This document shows, one piece after another, positions 25,886 through 34,266 of a DNA stretch of 64,000 nt. A program made the translations under genes and the position numbers. How positions within the stretch are numbered: the first letter of the stretch is position 1; the number at the start of each line of letters is the position of its first letter. The stretch is from Gammaproteobacteria bacterium (GTDB lineage: Bacteria > Pseudomonadota > Gammaproteobacteria > Pseudomonadales > Porticoccaceae): contig JAGPUW010000025.1 in NCBI GenBank assembly GCA_018069465.1, positions 186,001 through 250,000 of the forward strand. The letters are read 5' to 3'. The notes under the pieces were generated by a model. The model made no database searches. It saw only the letters and a program-made list of their open reading frames with translations, and was not told where the DNA came from.

Positions 25886-25907
25886 CAAGAACAGCAAGGA
25901 GCTTTAC

Positions 25908-26309
25908 ATGTCACTCACTGAACTCGCTTTTAAACTCAACGCTCATACCAGCGCTGAAGACACTCGTTTCGATGCCGTGCTATCCGCTAACGGCGTACTC
26001 GAAGTTAGCTGTTCTAACAACGAAGAGTTTCCCATCAACATCGTCAAAACCGACACCCAGCTATTGGCCATTACGCCGCTGTTTAACCTTGCCGAAGTAC
26101 AGGCCGACAAAGTCGACGAGCTGAATAAAGAATTGCTGTTTATCAGCCCTGCCATTCCCCTCAGTTCTGTTGGCCGCCAGGGGGACACCTACATTCTTTT
26201 CGGTGCCATGGCCCTCGATACTATCTTTGAAAACATTGTTCACGAACTGGAAGTACAAGCGGAAAACACCCTGGACGTACTTCAGGCAGTCGAACCACTG
26301 TTGCTTTAA
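25908..26309 (+). CDS. DUF2170 (YjfI-like) protein
   Basis: The 133-aa soluble acidic protein resembles DUF2170/YjfI: the middle reads NNEEFPINIVKTDTQLLAIT and SPAIPLSSVGRQGDTYILFG, followed by a helical Glu-rich end. The function is unknown; the gene is next to a PspA paralogue in E. coli (yjfI-yjfJ) and here. AAGGAG lies 6 bp before ATG 25908; an earlier ATG at 25878 falls inside the second palindrome and lacks a ribosome site. 67 bp separate it from the PspA-like gene. Confidence 0.85.
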   Translation: MSLTELAFKLNAHTSAEDTRFDAVLSANGVLEVSCSNNEEFPINIVKTDTQLLAITPLFNLAEVQADKVDELNKELLFISPAIPLSSVGRQGDTYILFGAMALDTIFENIVHELEVQAENTLDVLQAVEPLLL

Positions 26310-26376
26310 AGCGTTTAGTTTTGCGCCAAACAATCGAAAAATGCTTACCCCAATATTGTAATAACGGAGACGAAAC

Positions 26377-27072
26377 ATGGGAATTTTAAAAAACATACTC
26401 ACTGCCGTGCGCGGTGGTGCCAGTGAAGTTGGCGAAGCCATTGTCGATGTTAACGCCGTGCGTATTCTCGAACAGGAAATTCGCGACGCCGAAAGCGCCA
26501 TTGGCAAAGCCAAACAATCATTGACCAGCCTAAAAGCCAGTGAAATTAAACTCAAACGAGAAATACACGTCGCTCAAAGTGATATTGGCGATTACGAGAG
26601 CAAGGCCGTACAGGCTTTGGACGCGGGTAATGAAGCCCTCGCCGTCGAAGTCGCCGAGCGCATTGCTGAACTCGAAAGCGATACCGCAGAGAAAACAGCA
26701 GAACACAGCTCCCTCAGCGCCCAGGTGAATAAAATTAACAGCATGATTCGCCAGCGTGAAAAAACTATTCAGAAAAATTCCCGCGAACTGGAAAAAATAA
26801 AAACCGTTGAGCAATTGCAAAAAGCGACATCCACCATGTCGACCAATTTTGCCGCCACCAATGCCAGCGACCACCGCGTGTCAAAGGCTCTGGATCGGGT
26901 GAAGAAAAAGCAGGCGAACTGGGAAGATCGCATGGAGGCCGGCGAGTGGATGGCGGAAGAAGAAAACAATGACGACCTCGACAATAAATTAAAGGCCGCC
27001 GGTATTGGTGCCAATTCCAGCGCCGGTGCTAGCAGTGTACTCGAGCGTCTGAAAAAGCAATCTGGCCAGTAA
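26377..27072 (+). CDS. PspA/IM30-family protein (YjfJ-like)
   Basis: The 231-aa protein is almost wholly helical and coiled-coil. It opens with MGILKNILTAVRGGASEVGE, an amphipathic membrane-binding helix, then repeated heptads (about 25-150) and an acidic C-terminal part. PspA/IM30 proteins assemble into ESCRT-III-like oligomers on the inner face of the cytoplasmic membrane and protect it under stress. No PspF/PspBC-type partner is seen, so this is the YjfJ branch rather than canonical phage-shock PspA. CGGAG precedes the start. A strong hairpin follows the gene. Confidence 0.9.
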   Translation: MGILKNILTAVRGGASEVGEAIVDVNAVRILEQEIRDAESAIGKAKQSLTSLKASEIKLKREIHVAQSDIGDYESKAVQALDAGNEALAVEVAERIAELESDTAEKTAEHSSLSAQVNKINSMIRQREKTIQKNSRELEKIKTVEQLQKATSTMSTNFAATNASDHRVSKALDRVKKKQANWEDRMEAGEWMAEEENNDDLDNKLKAAGIGANSSAGASSVLERLKKQSGQ

Positions 27073-27102
27073 TACACCGGCTATCGAGTATACTGTTGCG
27101 AA

Positions 27103-27134
27103 CACCGCAGTGGCACTTCCGTGTCACTGCGGTG
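27103..27134 (+). other. 14-bp hairpin between the PspA-like and DUF2491 genes
   Basis: CACCGCAGTGGCAC and GTGTCACTGCGGTG pair fully (one G-T) around the loop TTCC. It begins 31 bp after the pspA-like stop, in the 99-bp intergenic space. No T-run follows, so it is more likely to protect the upstream mRNA from 3' decay or to weaken read-through than to end the operon. Confidence 0.6.
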
Positions 27135-27171
27135 CAACGTCCACAAGCAAAAACTCGATGATTAAAAAACC

Positions 27172-27804
27172 ATGATTAAAAAGTTTTTTTCGCGAAACAA
27201 GCCCACCGTCGAGCGCCAGCTAAACAGCCCTGAGCAGCTGGTAGTCGGGGATATGATCTCACTCAAATACCGCGAATCCCTGCCCCCCGACTTGCGCGAA
27301 CAAACGCTGGAAGTCAGCAGTGTCGGCGGCTATGAATACGCCTCCGGCACCAGTAAAGAAGTGGTACTGAAAGACCAGCGCAATCACCTCTACTTTATGT
27401 CGGTCGAAAAAACCGATGGCGAAATCCAGCTGTGTTTTGCCAGAAAGATTTCCCGCAGCGAACTGTTCAGCTTTATCGATGAGGACAGTTTCGCCCAATT
27501 GTGGTCTGAACATTGGGCGGAGTTATCTGTAACGCACACCCCTGAGGCATTTAGCGGCTGGCTCTGCCCCGACTATCGACAAACTGTTAAAGAACAAGAA
27601 GCCTATTACTACGACCGCGATTGCCAGGGCGAAAACCTTGCCGCCGCCGAAGATGGTGAAGAACTGCGCTACCACGAATGTGAGGGCAGCGATGATCACT
27701 TTGGTTTAGGCGTTGAAATTAGTGCTGACGGCAGCACCGAGATTTTCTTACAGCTTTACTGCGCGCCCGATGTGATTGATCAAATGTGGCCCCATGGCCA
27801 TTGA
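27172..27804 (+). CDS. DUF2491 (YjfK-like) protein
   Basis: The 210-aa soluble acidic protein starts MIKKFFSRNKPTVERQLNSP, a basic head, followed by a beta-rich body (EVSSVGGYEYASGTSKEVVL, FMSVEKTDGEIQLCFARKI). It matches the DUF2491/YjfK type in size, basic head and neighbour (PspA-like gene upstream). Function unknown. Its last 11 bp overlap the next gene, so translation is coupled. Confidence 0.82.
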   Translation: MIKKFFSRNKPTVERQLNSPEQLVVGDMISLKYRESLPPDLREQTLEVSSVGGYEYASGTSKEVVLKDQRNHLYFMSVEKTDGEIQLCFARKISRSELFSFIDEDSFAQLWSEHWAELSVTHTPEAFSGWLCPDYRQTVKEQEAYYYDRDCQGENLAAAEDGEELRYHECEGSDDHFGLGVEISADGSTEIFLQLYCAPDVIDQMWPHGH

Positions 27805-28150
27805 GCACAACCCAAAATGGGCCGATGAAAAACGCGCCCTGAAAAAAGTGCAAATGCACTTTGTCTTCAAAGAGCAGCTCAACAAGCGTATTCGCCACGA
27901 TGCCGCCGATGAAAACCTCAACCCCAGCGACATTATTCGCAAGGTCGTCGGCCTCTCCTACCAGCGGATTCAGCGACCGAGAATCGGCTTATCTTTTAAT
28001 GGTGATGACCTAAGGTTTCTTGCCCAACGCTATGGTGTCGATGATGAAAAAAACATCCGACGCCGAGTACTCGAAGAAGTCACCTTGTATTACCAGAGTG
28101 ACGATGAGAGTAAAACAAAGATCACCACAGGTAAGACTAAAGGCAAATGA
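27794..28150 (+). CDS. Small basic protein with a ribbon-helix-helix-like segment, possible regulator
   Basis: The 118-aa product is basic. Residues about 16-55 (MHFVFKEQLNKRIRHDAADE then NLNPSDIIRKVVGL) have the shape of a ribbon-helix-helix fold: a short strand, a helix and a second helix starting after a Pro-Ser cap. No family was recognised with certainty. The start at ATG 27794 overlaps DUF2491 by 11 bp; an ATG at 27776 is possible. Its stop overlaps the channel start as ATGA. If it is a DNA-binding protein, the twin palindromes at 25840-25885 are the obvious target; that is a hypothesis. Confidence 0.6.
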   Translation: MAIEHNPKWADEKRALKKVQMHFVFKEQLNKRIRHDAADENLNPSDIIRKVVGLSYQRIQRPRIGLSFNGDDLRFLAQRYGVDDEKNIRRRVLEEVTLYYQSDDESKTKITTGKTKGK

Positions 28151-29244
28151 TCAACCAGCTCATCACCATGCTGCATTGGAAACAGCGAAGTCACCTAAAA
28201 TACGCCTCGGGGCAACGCCAGACATCCTATAAACTCGGCCGTCTGCTTGTGTTGCTGATCGCCCTAATTCTCATCCACTCGCTGGCGATGGTCTATTTTG
28301 AAAACTTGGCCTGGGCAGATGCCCTCTGGCTATCGGTCACCACCGTCACCACCGTTGGCTACGGTGATATGTCACCCGTCACATGGCAGGGCAGGCTCGC
28401 TACCGCCCTGTGTCTGTACCTGTTTGCGATATCACTATTGGCACAACTGGCCGCCCTGTTTTTTGAAGTGCGCCTAAAAACACGGGAAGACAAACTCAAA
28501 GGCAACTGGATTTGGGACGATATGAAAAATCACCTTTTAATCATCAATACCCCCGATGAAAACACCGACACTTATCTGGAACGCCTTGTCGGGCAAATTC
28601 GAGCGACACCAAAATTCGAACACTTGCCACTGCAAATTCTGACCCAAAAATACCCCAATGGTCTGCCTCACGAACTGACTCAACACGGCATTGTTCACTA
28701 CCATGGCGCGGCACAAAGCACGGCTAGCCTGGAGGCCGCCAACCTTGGCGAGGCAAAGTATATTGTCATCCTCGCCAGAGATGCCGGGGACTCACTATCC
28801 GACAGTTTGAGTTTTGACATCCTCAGCCGCATTGAGGAATTGGGCAGCACGGCAATGATTGCCGTAGAGTGCATTGTCGATGAAAATCGCCAGCGCCTGA
28901 TCAAAGCCGGGGCCGATGTAGTGCTACGCCCCATACGCGCCTATCCCGAACTACTGGTGCGCGCCCTCGCCAACCCGGGCACCGAAGCGGTACTGGAAAA
29001 TCTTTTCACCCACGATGAAAGCCATTTACAGCGCATCGACATCCACCTTCAAGACATCCCATGGAAAGACATTATCACTGTTTTTCTAAATAATGACTTT
29101 GGCATTCCCATGGCCTATATCGATGCCAGCGGCGTGCACAGCAACCCGCTAGCCAGCAGCCTCTGTTCAGGTAGCGCCATCATCGCCATGATTCGAGCGG
29201 GGCAGACCGTTTCGCCCGATGATATTCGTCGAGCGCTCAGCTAG
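28147..29244 (+). CDS. Two-helix potassium channel with cytoplasmic C-terminal domain
   Basis: The 365-aa protein has a membrane helix (about 31-50), a pore loop with the K+ selectivity filter TVGYGD at 69-74 (TTVTTVGYGDMSPVTWQGR) and a second helix (about 84-107). A C-terminal regulatory region of about 250 residues includes a nucleotide-binding-like fold (KYIVILARDAGDSLSD, AVECIVDENRQRLIKAGAD) like RCK/TrkA-N domains. It would conduct K+ across the inner membrane. The start ATGA overlap with the preceding stop shows tight coupling. Channels of this kind accompany PspA/YjfL-type clusters. Confidence 0.9.
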   Translation: MINQLITMLHWKQRSHLKYASGQRQTSYKLGRLLVLLIALILIHSLAMVYFENLAWADALWLSVTTVTTVGYGDMSPVTWQGRLATALCLYLFAISLLAQLAALFFEVRLKTREDKLKGNWIWDDMKNHLLIINTPDENTDTYLERLVGQIRATPKFEHLPLQILTQKYPNGLPHELTQHGIVHYHGAAQSTASLEAANLGEAKYIVILARDAGDSLSDSLSFDILSRIEELGSTAMIAVECIVDENRQRLIKAGADVVLRPIRAYPELLVRALANPGTEAVLENLFTHDESHLQRIDIHLQDIPWKDIITVFLNNDFGIPMAYIDASGVHSNPLASSLCSGSAIIAMIRAGQTVSPDDIRRALS

Positions 29245-29282
29245 AGCCAAACAAAACCCTAACAACAGCCGATGCCATAACC

Positions 29283-29852
29283 ATGTTATCTACAGTAAAA
29301 ATCCCAGCGGTGATTTATCTACTCGCTGCTTTATGGGCGGTACATTGCCTGCAGTGGCTAATACCCGGCGACCTTCAACACTACGGCATATTGCCGCGCA
29401 GCCTGCCCGACTTGTGGCATATCGCCCTGGCACCTTTTCTTCACGCCAGCCTGTGGCATCTGATTGGCAATAGCCTGCCTCTGCTGGGCCTGGGGATTCT
29501 GCTACACGTACAGCTCGACAAAGGCACATCCCTTTGGGAGCTGTGCGCCCTCATCGCGCTTTTATCGGGACTCGGCACCTGGTTATTCGGTCGCAATGCC
29601 TACCACATTGGCGCCAGTGGTGTGGTATTGGGCCTATGGGCCTTTATTCTCGGCGAGGCCTATTTTCGCCGCTCGATGAAAGCTCTCGGCATCGCTCTGT
29701 TAACCCTGATATTTTATTCTGGACTGGCCTTTAGTCTGTTAGATTTTCGCGCCCATATTTCCTGGGCAGGTCATATCAGCGGCTTTATCAGCGGTATTCT
29801 CATCGCCTGGCTAAATGTGCGGGGCCAATCCATCAGCGATAACAAAGGCTAA
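29283..29852 (+). CDS. Rhomboid-family intramembrane serine protease
   Basis: The 189-aa membrane protein of about six helices carries the rhomboid dyad Ser112 in GASG and His164 in WAGHISGF, plus the WHLIGN motif (His59, Asn63) that forms the oxyanion site. It would cleave single-pass membrane helices within the bilayer. It follows the K+ channel by 38 bp and closes the cluster; possible substrates include membrane proteins of the cluster, but none is shown. Confidence 0.9.
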   Translation: MLSTVKIPAVIYLLAALWAVHCLQWLIPGDLQHYGILPRSLPDLWHIALAPFLHASLWHLIGNSLPLLGLGILLHVQLDKGTSLWELCALIALLSGLGTWLFGRNAYHIGASGVVLGLWAFILGEAYFRRSMKALGIALLTLIFYSGLAFSLLDFRAHISWAGHISGFISGILIAWLNVRGQSISDNKG

Positions 29853-30262
29853 AGTTACAGCCCTGCAGCCACGTCAAAGGGAGTGGCAAGCAATTCATCA
29901 CCTGACACTCTCCCTTCAGCTTCAGATAGCTACCTTTTGCTTATTGATATATGGCACTTACGCAAATTGGTCTTGTGTGCTGCTGGCGGCTATTTTTGGC
30001 ACCAGTGAAATGACGCCAATAGCCGGCAGCGGTTATTCGGGTTTACCCTGGCAAGAATCTTTAGTCACTCTGGGTCTATTAAGCGTTGGCATCACAGTGC
30101 TTGGTGCTTGGTGCTTGGTGCTTAGTGCTTAGTGCTTGGTGCTTAGTGCTTAGTGCTTGGTGCTTGGTGCTTGGTGCTTAGTGCTTAGTGCTTAGTGCTT
30201 GGTGCTTGGTGCTTGGTGCAAGTCTCATGCTAGCCATTGGCTTTTTTCGGCATCAACAGTAG
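29815..30262 (+). pseudogene. Small membrane-protein frame broken by a heptanucleotide array
   Basis: One frame encodes two hydrophobic segments (ATFCLLIYGTYANWSCVLLA, and LVTLGLLSVGITVLG) up to 30096. The frame then enters a GTGCTT(G/A) array and meets TAG at 30130-30132. After the array, a continuation (ASLMLAIGFFRHQQ, stop 30260-30262) appears in register if a single heptamer is kept, giving ITVLGASLMLAIGFF. The present 17 copies are out of register and carry the in-frame TAG. An expansion inside a small membrane-protein gene is the simplest explanation. No clear ribosome site is seen; the start is unknown and no family was recognised. Confidence 0.35.
30097..30215 (+). repeat. 17 tandem copies of a 7-bp unit GTGCTTG/GTGCTTA
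   Basis: By direct count there are 17 perfect units: 10 end in G and 7 in A, in the order GGGAAGAAGGGAAAGGG, with a partial unit after. Period 7 is not a multiple of 3, so copy changes alter the reading frame. It lies in the 444-bp space after the rhomboid gene and before the convergent pyrD gene. Confidence 0.97.
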
Positions 30263-30296
30263 CCATAAAAAAACGCCTAACGAGCTGGCCAATACT

Positions 30297-31313
30297 CTAG
30301 CCTATCGCAGCCACAGCCTTAGCCGCCTCACGTATCAATGCCGGGCCACGATAAATAAACCCGGTATAAACCTGCACTAAACTCGCCCCGGCTTTAATCT
30401 TGTCGCAGGCATCCTCACCACTGGCAATGCCGCCAACACCGATAATGGGCAGTGCACCATCGAGTTCTTTTGCCAGTTTGCCGACCACTTCGGTCGCTCG
30501 CTCGCGCACCGGCCAACCGCTCAAACCGCCCTGCTCACCCGCCAGTGGTGAGCGCTTTACAAGCTCCCGCGATAAGGTCGTGTTGGTGGCAATCACCCCA
30601 TCAATACCGTGCTTAATCAGTTGGCGGGCCATGTCGACGAGTTGTTCGTCATCCAGGTCTGGTGCGATTTTTAGCGCCAGTGGCACGTAGCGTCCCTGCT
30701 CATCGGCGAGGCGACTTTGGGTTTGCTTGAGTGTTGCCAGCAGTTCGTCGAGCTGATCGGCGTGCTGTAAATCCCGCAGGCCGGGGGTATTGGGCGAGGA
30801 GATATTAACCGCAATATAGTCGGCATGGGCATAGGCTTTTTCCATGCACAGGCGATAATCATCGCTGGCCCTGGCGACGGGCGTGTCAAAATTCTTACCA
30901 ATATTAATGCCCAGTACACCTTTAAATTTGCGCTCTCGCACCTGGGCGACGAGATGATCGATACCAAGATTATTAAAGCCCATGCGATTAATAATGGCCT
31001 GATATTCGGGCAGACGAAACAGGCGTGGCTGCGGGTTGCCGGGCTGGGGTCGAGGGGTAATGGTACCGATTTCAACAAAGCCAAAACCCAGCTCCGACAG
31101 CGCATCGAAGTAGTCGCCATTTTTATCGAGCCCCGCCGCTAAACCAACAGGGTTGGCAAAGGTCAAACCCATTACCTCTACGGGCCGGGCATCAGGTTTG
31201 GGCAAGCGCTTTAACAAACCCAGGCGTGAGGACAGGGCAATCGCGTTTAAAGAGAGGTGGTGAGAGGTCTCGGTGGGTAGTAAAAATAAAGCTCGGCGCG
31301 CTAGCTGATACAT
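30297..31313 (-). CDS. pyrD: Dihydroorotate dehydrogenase (quinone), class 2
   Basis: The 338-aa protein shows the class 2 N-terminal membrane-binding helix and [55 protein letters not shown] (catalytic Ser) and [10 protein letters not shown] with the phosphate loop. It oxidises dihydroorotate to orotate with FMN and passes electrons to quinone at the inner membrane; it belongs to de novo pyrimidine synthesis. Length and motifs are standard. It is divergent from the moxR/bat operon. Confidence 0.97.
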   Translation of the reverse strand: MYQLARRALFLLPTETSHHLSLNAIALSSRLGLLKRLPKPDARPVEVMGLTFANPVGLAAGLDKNGDYFDALSELGFGFVEIGTITPRPQPGNPQPRLFRLPEYQAIINRMGFNNLGIDHLVAQVRERKFKGVLGINIGKNFDTPVARASDDYRLCMEKAYAHADYIAVNISSPNTPGLRDLQHADQLDELLATLKQTQSRLADEQGRYVPLALKIAPDLDDEQLVDMARQLIKHGIDGVIATNTTLSRELVKRSPLAGEQGGLSGWPVRERATEVVGKLAKELDGALPIIGVGGIASGEDACDKIKAGASLVQVYTGFIYRGPALIREAAKAVAAIG

Positions 31314-31448
31314 ATTGCCCTCAAATATTTACTGGCGACTCGACAAAGACGCAACGGGCGGCAAGGATAAGCTAAGGTCGCGGGCAAGTCATTAACAGCA
31401 CACGGGCAAACCTGCCAATGAACCTATAGCCGTGCATCCTGTCTTAAA

Positions 31449-31475
31449 GAGCCTTATGACTTGTTCATAAGGCTC
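31449..31475. promoter_or_regulatory. Perfect 11-bp inverted repeat in the pyrD/moxR divergent region
   Basis: GAGCCTTATGA and TCATAAGGCTC flank a 5-nt spacer (CTTGT). The element is 136 bp from the pyrD start and 114 bp from the moxR start, inside a divergent promoter region. A terminator is not expected here, so an operator or an attenuator-like hairpin in one leader is more likely. The adjoining bases do not form a T-run. Confidence 0.45.
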
Positions 31476-31588
31476 GCTTTAACTGCTAGCGGGTAGAAAA
31501 CCTTTGCCACAACACTGGTAACTATTACAATCGCCCCCATAACAAGCCTTGCCATTCCACCTTTAAACAGAGCCCGACGAAGTTGCCC

Positions 31589-32548
31589 ATGAGTGTATCC
31601 GCGCAGATCCAGTCTTTACTTTCCTATCTCAATCAAACCATTGTCGGCCAACAGCACCTCGCCCAACGGCTGGTGATGGCGCTGCTTGCCGATGGCCATT
31701 TGCTGGTCGAAGGTGCGCCCGGACTGGCGAAGACCAAAGCCATTAACACCCTGGCCAAAGGCATTCACGCCGACTTTCATCGCATCCAGTTCACCCCTGA
31801 CTTATTGCCTGCCGATGTGACGGGCAGCGATATTTACCGCCCCGAAAACGCCAGCTTCGAATTTCAGGCCGGGCCGATTTTCCACAATCTGGTACTGGCC
31901 GATGAGATCAACCGCGCCCCCGCCAAGGTGCAGTCGGCCCTGCTTGAGGCCATGGCTGAACGCCAGGTGAGTATCGGCAATAAGATTTACCCCCTGCCGG
32001 AGCTGTTTCTGGTGATGGCGACCCAAAACCCCATTGAGCAAGAGGGCACCTATCCCCTGCCCGAGGCTCAGCTCGATCGCTTTTTAATGCATGTCACAGT
32101 GGGCTACCCCGACGCCGATGCGGAGCGAAAAATTCTTGCCCTGGTGAGAGACGAGGCCGCTGGTAGCACTGGCACCCCCGGCCCACAAATCGATCAGGCA
32201 ACCTTATTTGCCGCCCGCAAAGAAGTCCTCGCCGTTCACATGGCCGACAATGTTGAGGAGTACCTGATTCAATTAATTCAGGCCACACGCCAGCCCCTGA
32301 GTTACGGCGAGCAACTCGACAACTGGCTCGACTACGGCGCCAGCCCACGGGCGACGATTGCCCTCGACCGCTGCAGCCGCGCCAATGCCTGGCTCGATGG
32401 CCGCGATTTTGTCACCCCCGATGATATTCGCGCTGTCGCCCACGACATCCTCCGCCACCGCTTGATCCTCAGTTTTGAGGCTGAAGCCAACGGCATTACC
32501 GCCGATAGGGTGATCGATACGCTACTCGCCAACGTTGCCTCCGCCTAG
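31589..32548 (+). CDS. MoxR-family AAA+ ATPase
   Basis: About 319 aa. Walker A is GAPGLAKTK (about 38-46), Walker B LVLADEINRAPAKVQSALLEAMAERQV, then sensor 1 (FLVMATQNPIEQEGTYPLPEAQLDRF) and a helical lid. MoxR ATPases act as chaperones that load VWA-domain partner proteins. It leads the six-gene operon with DUF58, DUF4381 and Bat proteins. The ATG at 31589 is chosen over a TTG 6 bp earlier. Confidence 0.95.
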   Translation: MSVSAQIQSLLSYLNQTIVGQQHLAQRLVMALLADGHLLVEGAPGLAKTKAINTLAKGIHADFHRIQFTPDLLPADVTGSDIYRPENASFEFQAGPIFHNLVLADEINRAPAKVQSALLEAMAERQVSIGNKIYPLPELFLVMATQNPIEQEGTYPLPEAQLDRFLMHVTVGYPDADAERKILALVRDEAAGSTGTPGPQIDQATLFAARKEVLAVHMADNVEEYLIQLIQATRQPLSYGEQLDNWLDYGASPRATIALDRCSRANAWLDGRDFVTPDDIRAVAHDILRHRLILSFEAEANGITADRVIDTLLANVASA

Positions 32549-32550
32549 CT

Positions 32551-32610
32551 TAGCCATTGAAAGCCAGCCCCTTGAAAAGCAGCCCCTTGAAAAGCAGCCC
32601 ATTGAAAAAT
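32551..32610 (+). repeat. Four 15-bp tandem units after the moxR stop
   Basis: TAGCCATTGAAAGCC, AGCCCCTTGAAAAGC (twice) and AGCCCATTGAAAAAT run in tandem from 3 bp after the moxR stop. They fill most of the 90-bp gap to the DUF58 gene. Confidence 0.85.
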
Positions 32611-32638
32611 TCAGTGCCGCTATTGTCTCGCCTTGCCA

Positions 32639-33676
32639 ATGAGTGTCTCGCCTTTGCTTAGTTTTAATCAAAAGCCTAGCGCTCAGCAAGGGCCCAGCCC
32701 CGCTCAACGCGCTGAGCCACCGGCCAATGTCGTCGCCTCCATCGCCGCTATGGCCAAGCTGCGCTTTGCCGCGCGCGAGTTATCGCTCTTCCCCCAGCAC
32801 GCGGTAAAAAGCGCCTTAAACGGCACCCGCAGCTCACGTTTTCGCGGCCGTGGCATGGACTTTGACGAAGTGCGACCCTATCAACCGGGGGACGATATTC
32901 GCTCCATCGACTGGCGGGTGACGGCCCGCACCACCAGCCCCCACACCAAAGTTTTTCGTGAAGAGCGCGAGCGCCCCTTGATGGTGATATGCGATCTGCG
33001 CCAAAACATGTTTTTCGGCGCGCGACGTTTGAAATCAGTCTGCGCCTGCGAGATTGCCAGCTTGCTGGCCTGGGCCGGTCTCAATGCCGGTGAACGCATT
33101 GGCGCACTGGTGTTCGGCCCCGACAAACAGCGCGATATTCGCGCCCGGCGCAGCCAGCACAGCGTATTGCAACTCATTCAAGCCCTGCACGAAACCAGCT
33201 TGGAATTGCTACCACAGGCAAGGCCGCAAGCCGAGCCAGCAGCATCAAGGCCCGCAAAAAACAAGCGCTACAGTCTCAGCGAAATACTCGAAGATACCCG
33301 TCGCGTTGCCCGCCCCGGCAGCAATTTGATCATTATCAGCGATTTTCACGACCTCGACGAAAACGGCGAGCGCCACCTCTTTGAACTGGCCCGCCACTGC
33401 GACCTCACCCTCTGCCACATACATGACAGCCTCGAAAGCCAGCTACCGCCACCCGGACAATATCCGGTTTACAAGGGCGCACAGCGCTTTTTATTAAATT
33501 CTGCCAAAGCCAGCCTGCGCCAGCGCTTTGAACAGCACTATCGCGACCAAGAACAGCATCTGCAGCAGACCGCTCTGCGCCTCAAGCTACCGCTGCTCAG
33601 CTTCTCGACCGACGCGCCCGTGCTCGACACCCTGCGCCTGGCCTTTGCCAAACGGGGGCGACGCAAGCGCTCGTGA
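32639..33676 (+). CDS. DUF58-domain protein of the MoxR/Bat operon
   Basis: The 345-aa product has the DUF58 core: GTRSSRFRGRGMDFDEVR with YQPGDDIRSIDW (about 60-90) and VFREERERPLMVICDLRQNM with the VWA-like strand. Two cytoplasmic Lys/Arg-rich stretches and no clear membrane helix are seen, unlike many DUF58 proteins. It belongs with MoxR and Bat proteins; the usual inference is a chaperone client or adaptor at the membrane. Residues 200-215 (AEPAASRPAKNKRYS) form a loop-like insertion. Confidence 0.9.
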   Translation: MSVSPLLSFNQKPSAQQGPSPAQRAEPPANVVASIAAMAKLRFAARELSLFPQHAVKSALNGTRSSRFRGRGMDFDEVRPYQPGDDIRSIDWRVTARTTSPHTKVFREERERPLMVICDLRQNMFFGARRLKSVCACEIASLLAWAGLNAGERIGALVFGPDKQRDIRARRSQHSVLQLIQALHETSLELLPQARPQAEPAASRPAKNKRYSLSEILEDTRRVARPGSNLIIISDFHDLDENGERHLFELARHCDLTLCHIHDSLESQLPPPGQYPVYKGAQRFLLNSAKASLRQRFEQHYRDQEQHLQQTALRLKLPLLSFSTDAPVLDTLRLAFAKRGRRKRS

Positions 33677-34266
33677 ATAATCCAATGCTCGAACAACTCA
33701 GAGACATTCACCTGCCCCAGGCCGTGCACTGGTGGCCGCCCGCCCCCGGCTGGTGGCTAGTCGGCGTTTTACTGTTGGCCCTGACAATCTGGCTCAGCCG
33801 CTATTTGCAGGCGCGCTATCGTCGCCAGTATTTTCGTGGCGAAACTCAGGCCTTACTCAAACAGCTGTGGCTGGACTATCAACAGCAAGCGGGCAATGCG
33901 CACAATGCCGACCGCGACTTTATCGAAAACACCCTGGCGCTGCTGCGTCGAGCCGGTAAAACAGCGCAGGTTTCTGCAGACACTCACGCTACGGACAGTC
34001 ACGCTACAGACGCCAGCTCCACCAACGACAACAGCGAAGATCATCTGCAGGCAATGCCCAGCCCGGCCTTGTTAAAGGCCCTCGATGCCCATAGCGCTGG
34101 CACACTATCCGCCGCACTCCCCTTGCAAGACATCAGCGAGCGTTTATACCGCGCTGAGAGCACGGCGCTGACCACAGCGCAGGCACAGTGTTTTTACGAT
34201 GTCGCAAAAAACTGGCTCAAGTCGAACGATTTTAAAGCGGGTAAAAACGCCGGGAGCGATAGTTAG
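33673..34266 (+). CDS. DUF4381 protein of the Bat operon
   Basis: The 197-aa product has a single N-terminal membrane helix (about 26-43) in the DUF4381 setting HLPQAVHWWPPAPGWW, then a helical cytoplasmic body with FRGETQALLKQLW. Residues 99-115 are a Thr/Asp/Ser-rich stretch likely to be unstructured. Start GTG overlaps the previous stop (4 bp); the next gene starts with a GTG overlapping this stop. Function unknown beyond the operon. Confidence 0.85.
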   Translation: MNNPMLEQLRDIHLPQAVHWWPPAPGWWLVGVLLLALTIWLSRYLQARYRRQYFRGETQALLKQLWLDYQQQAGNAHNADRDFIENTLALLRRAGKTAQVSADTHATDSHATDASSTNDNSEDHLQAMPSPALLKALDAHSAGTLSAALPLQDISERLYRAESTALTTAQAQCFYDVAKNWLKSNDFKAGKNAGSDS

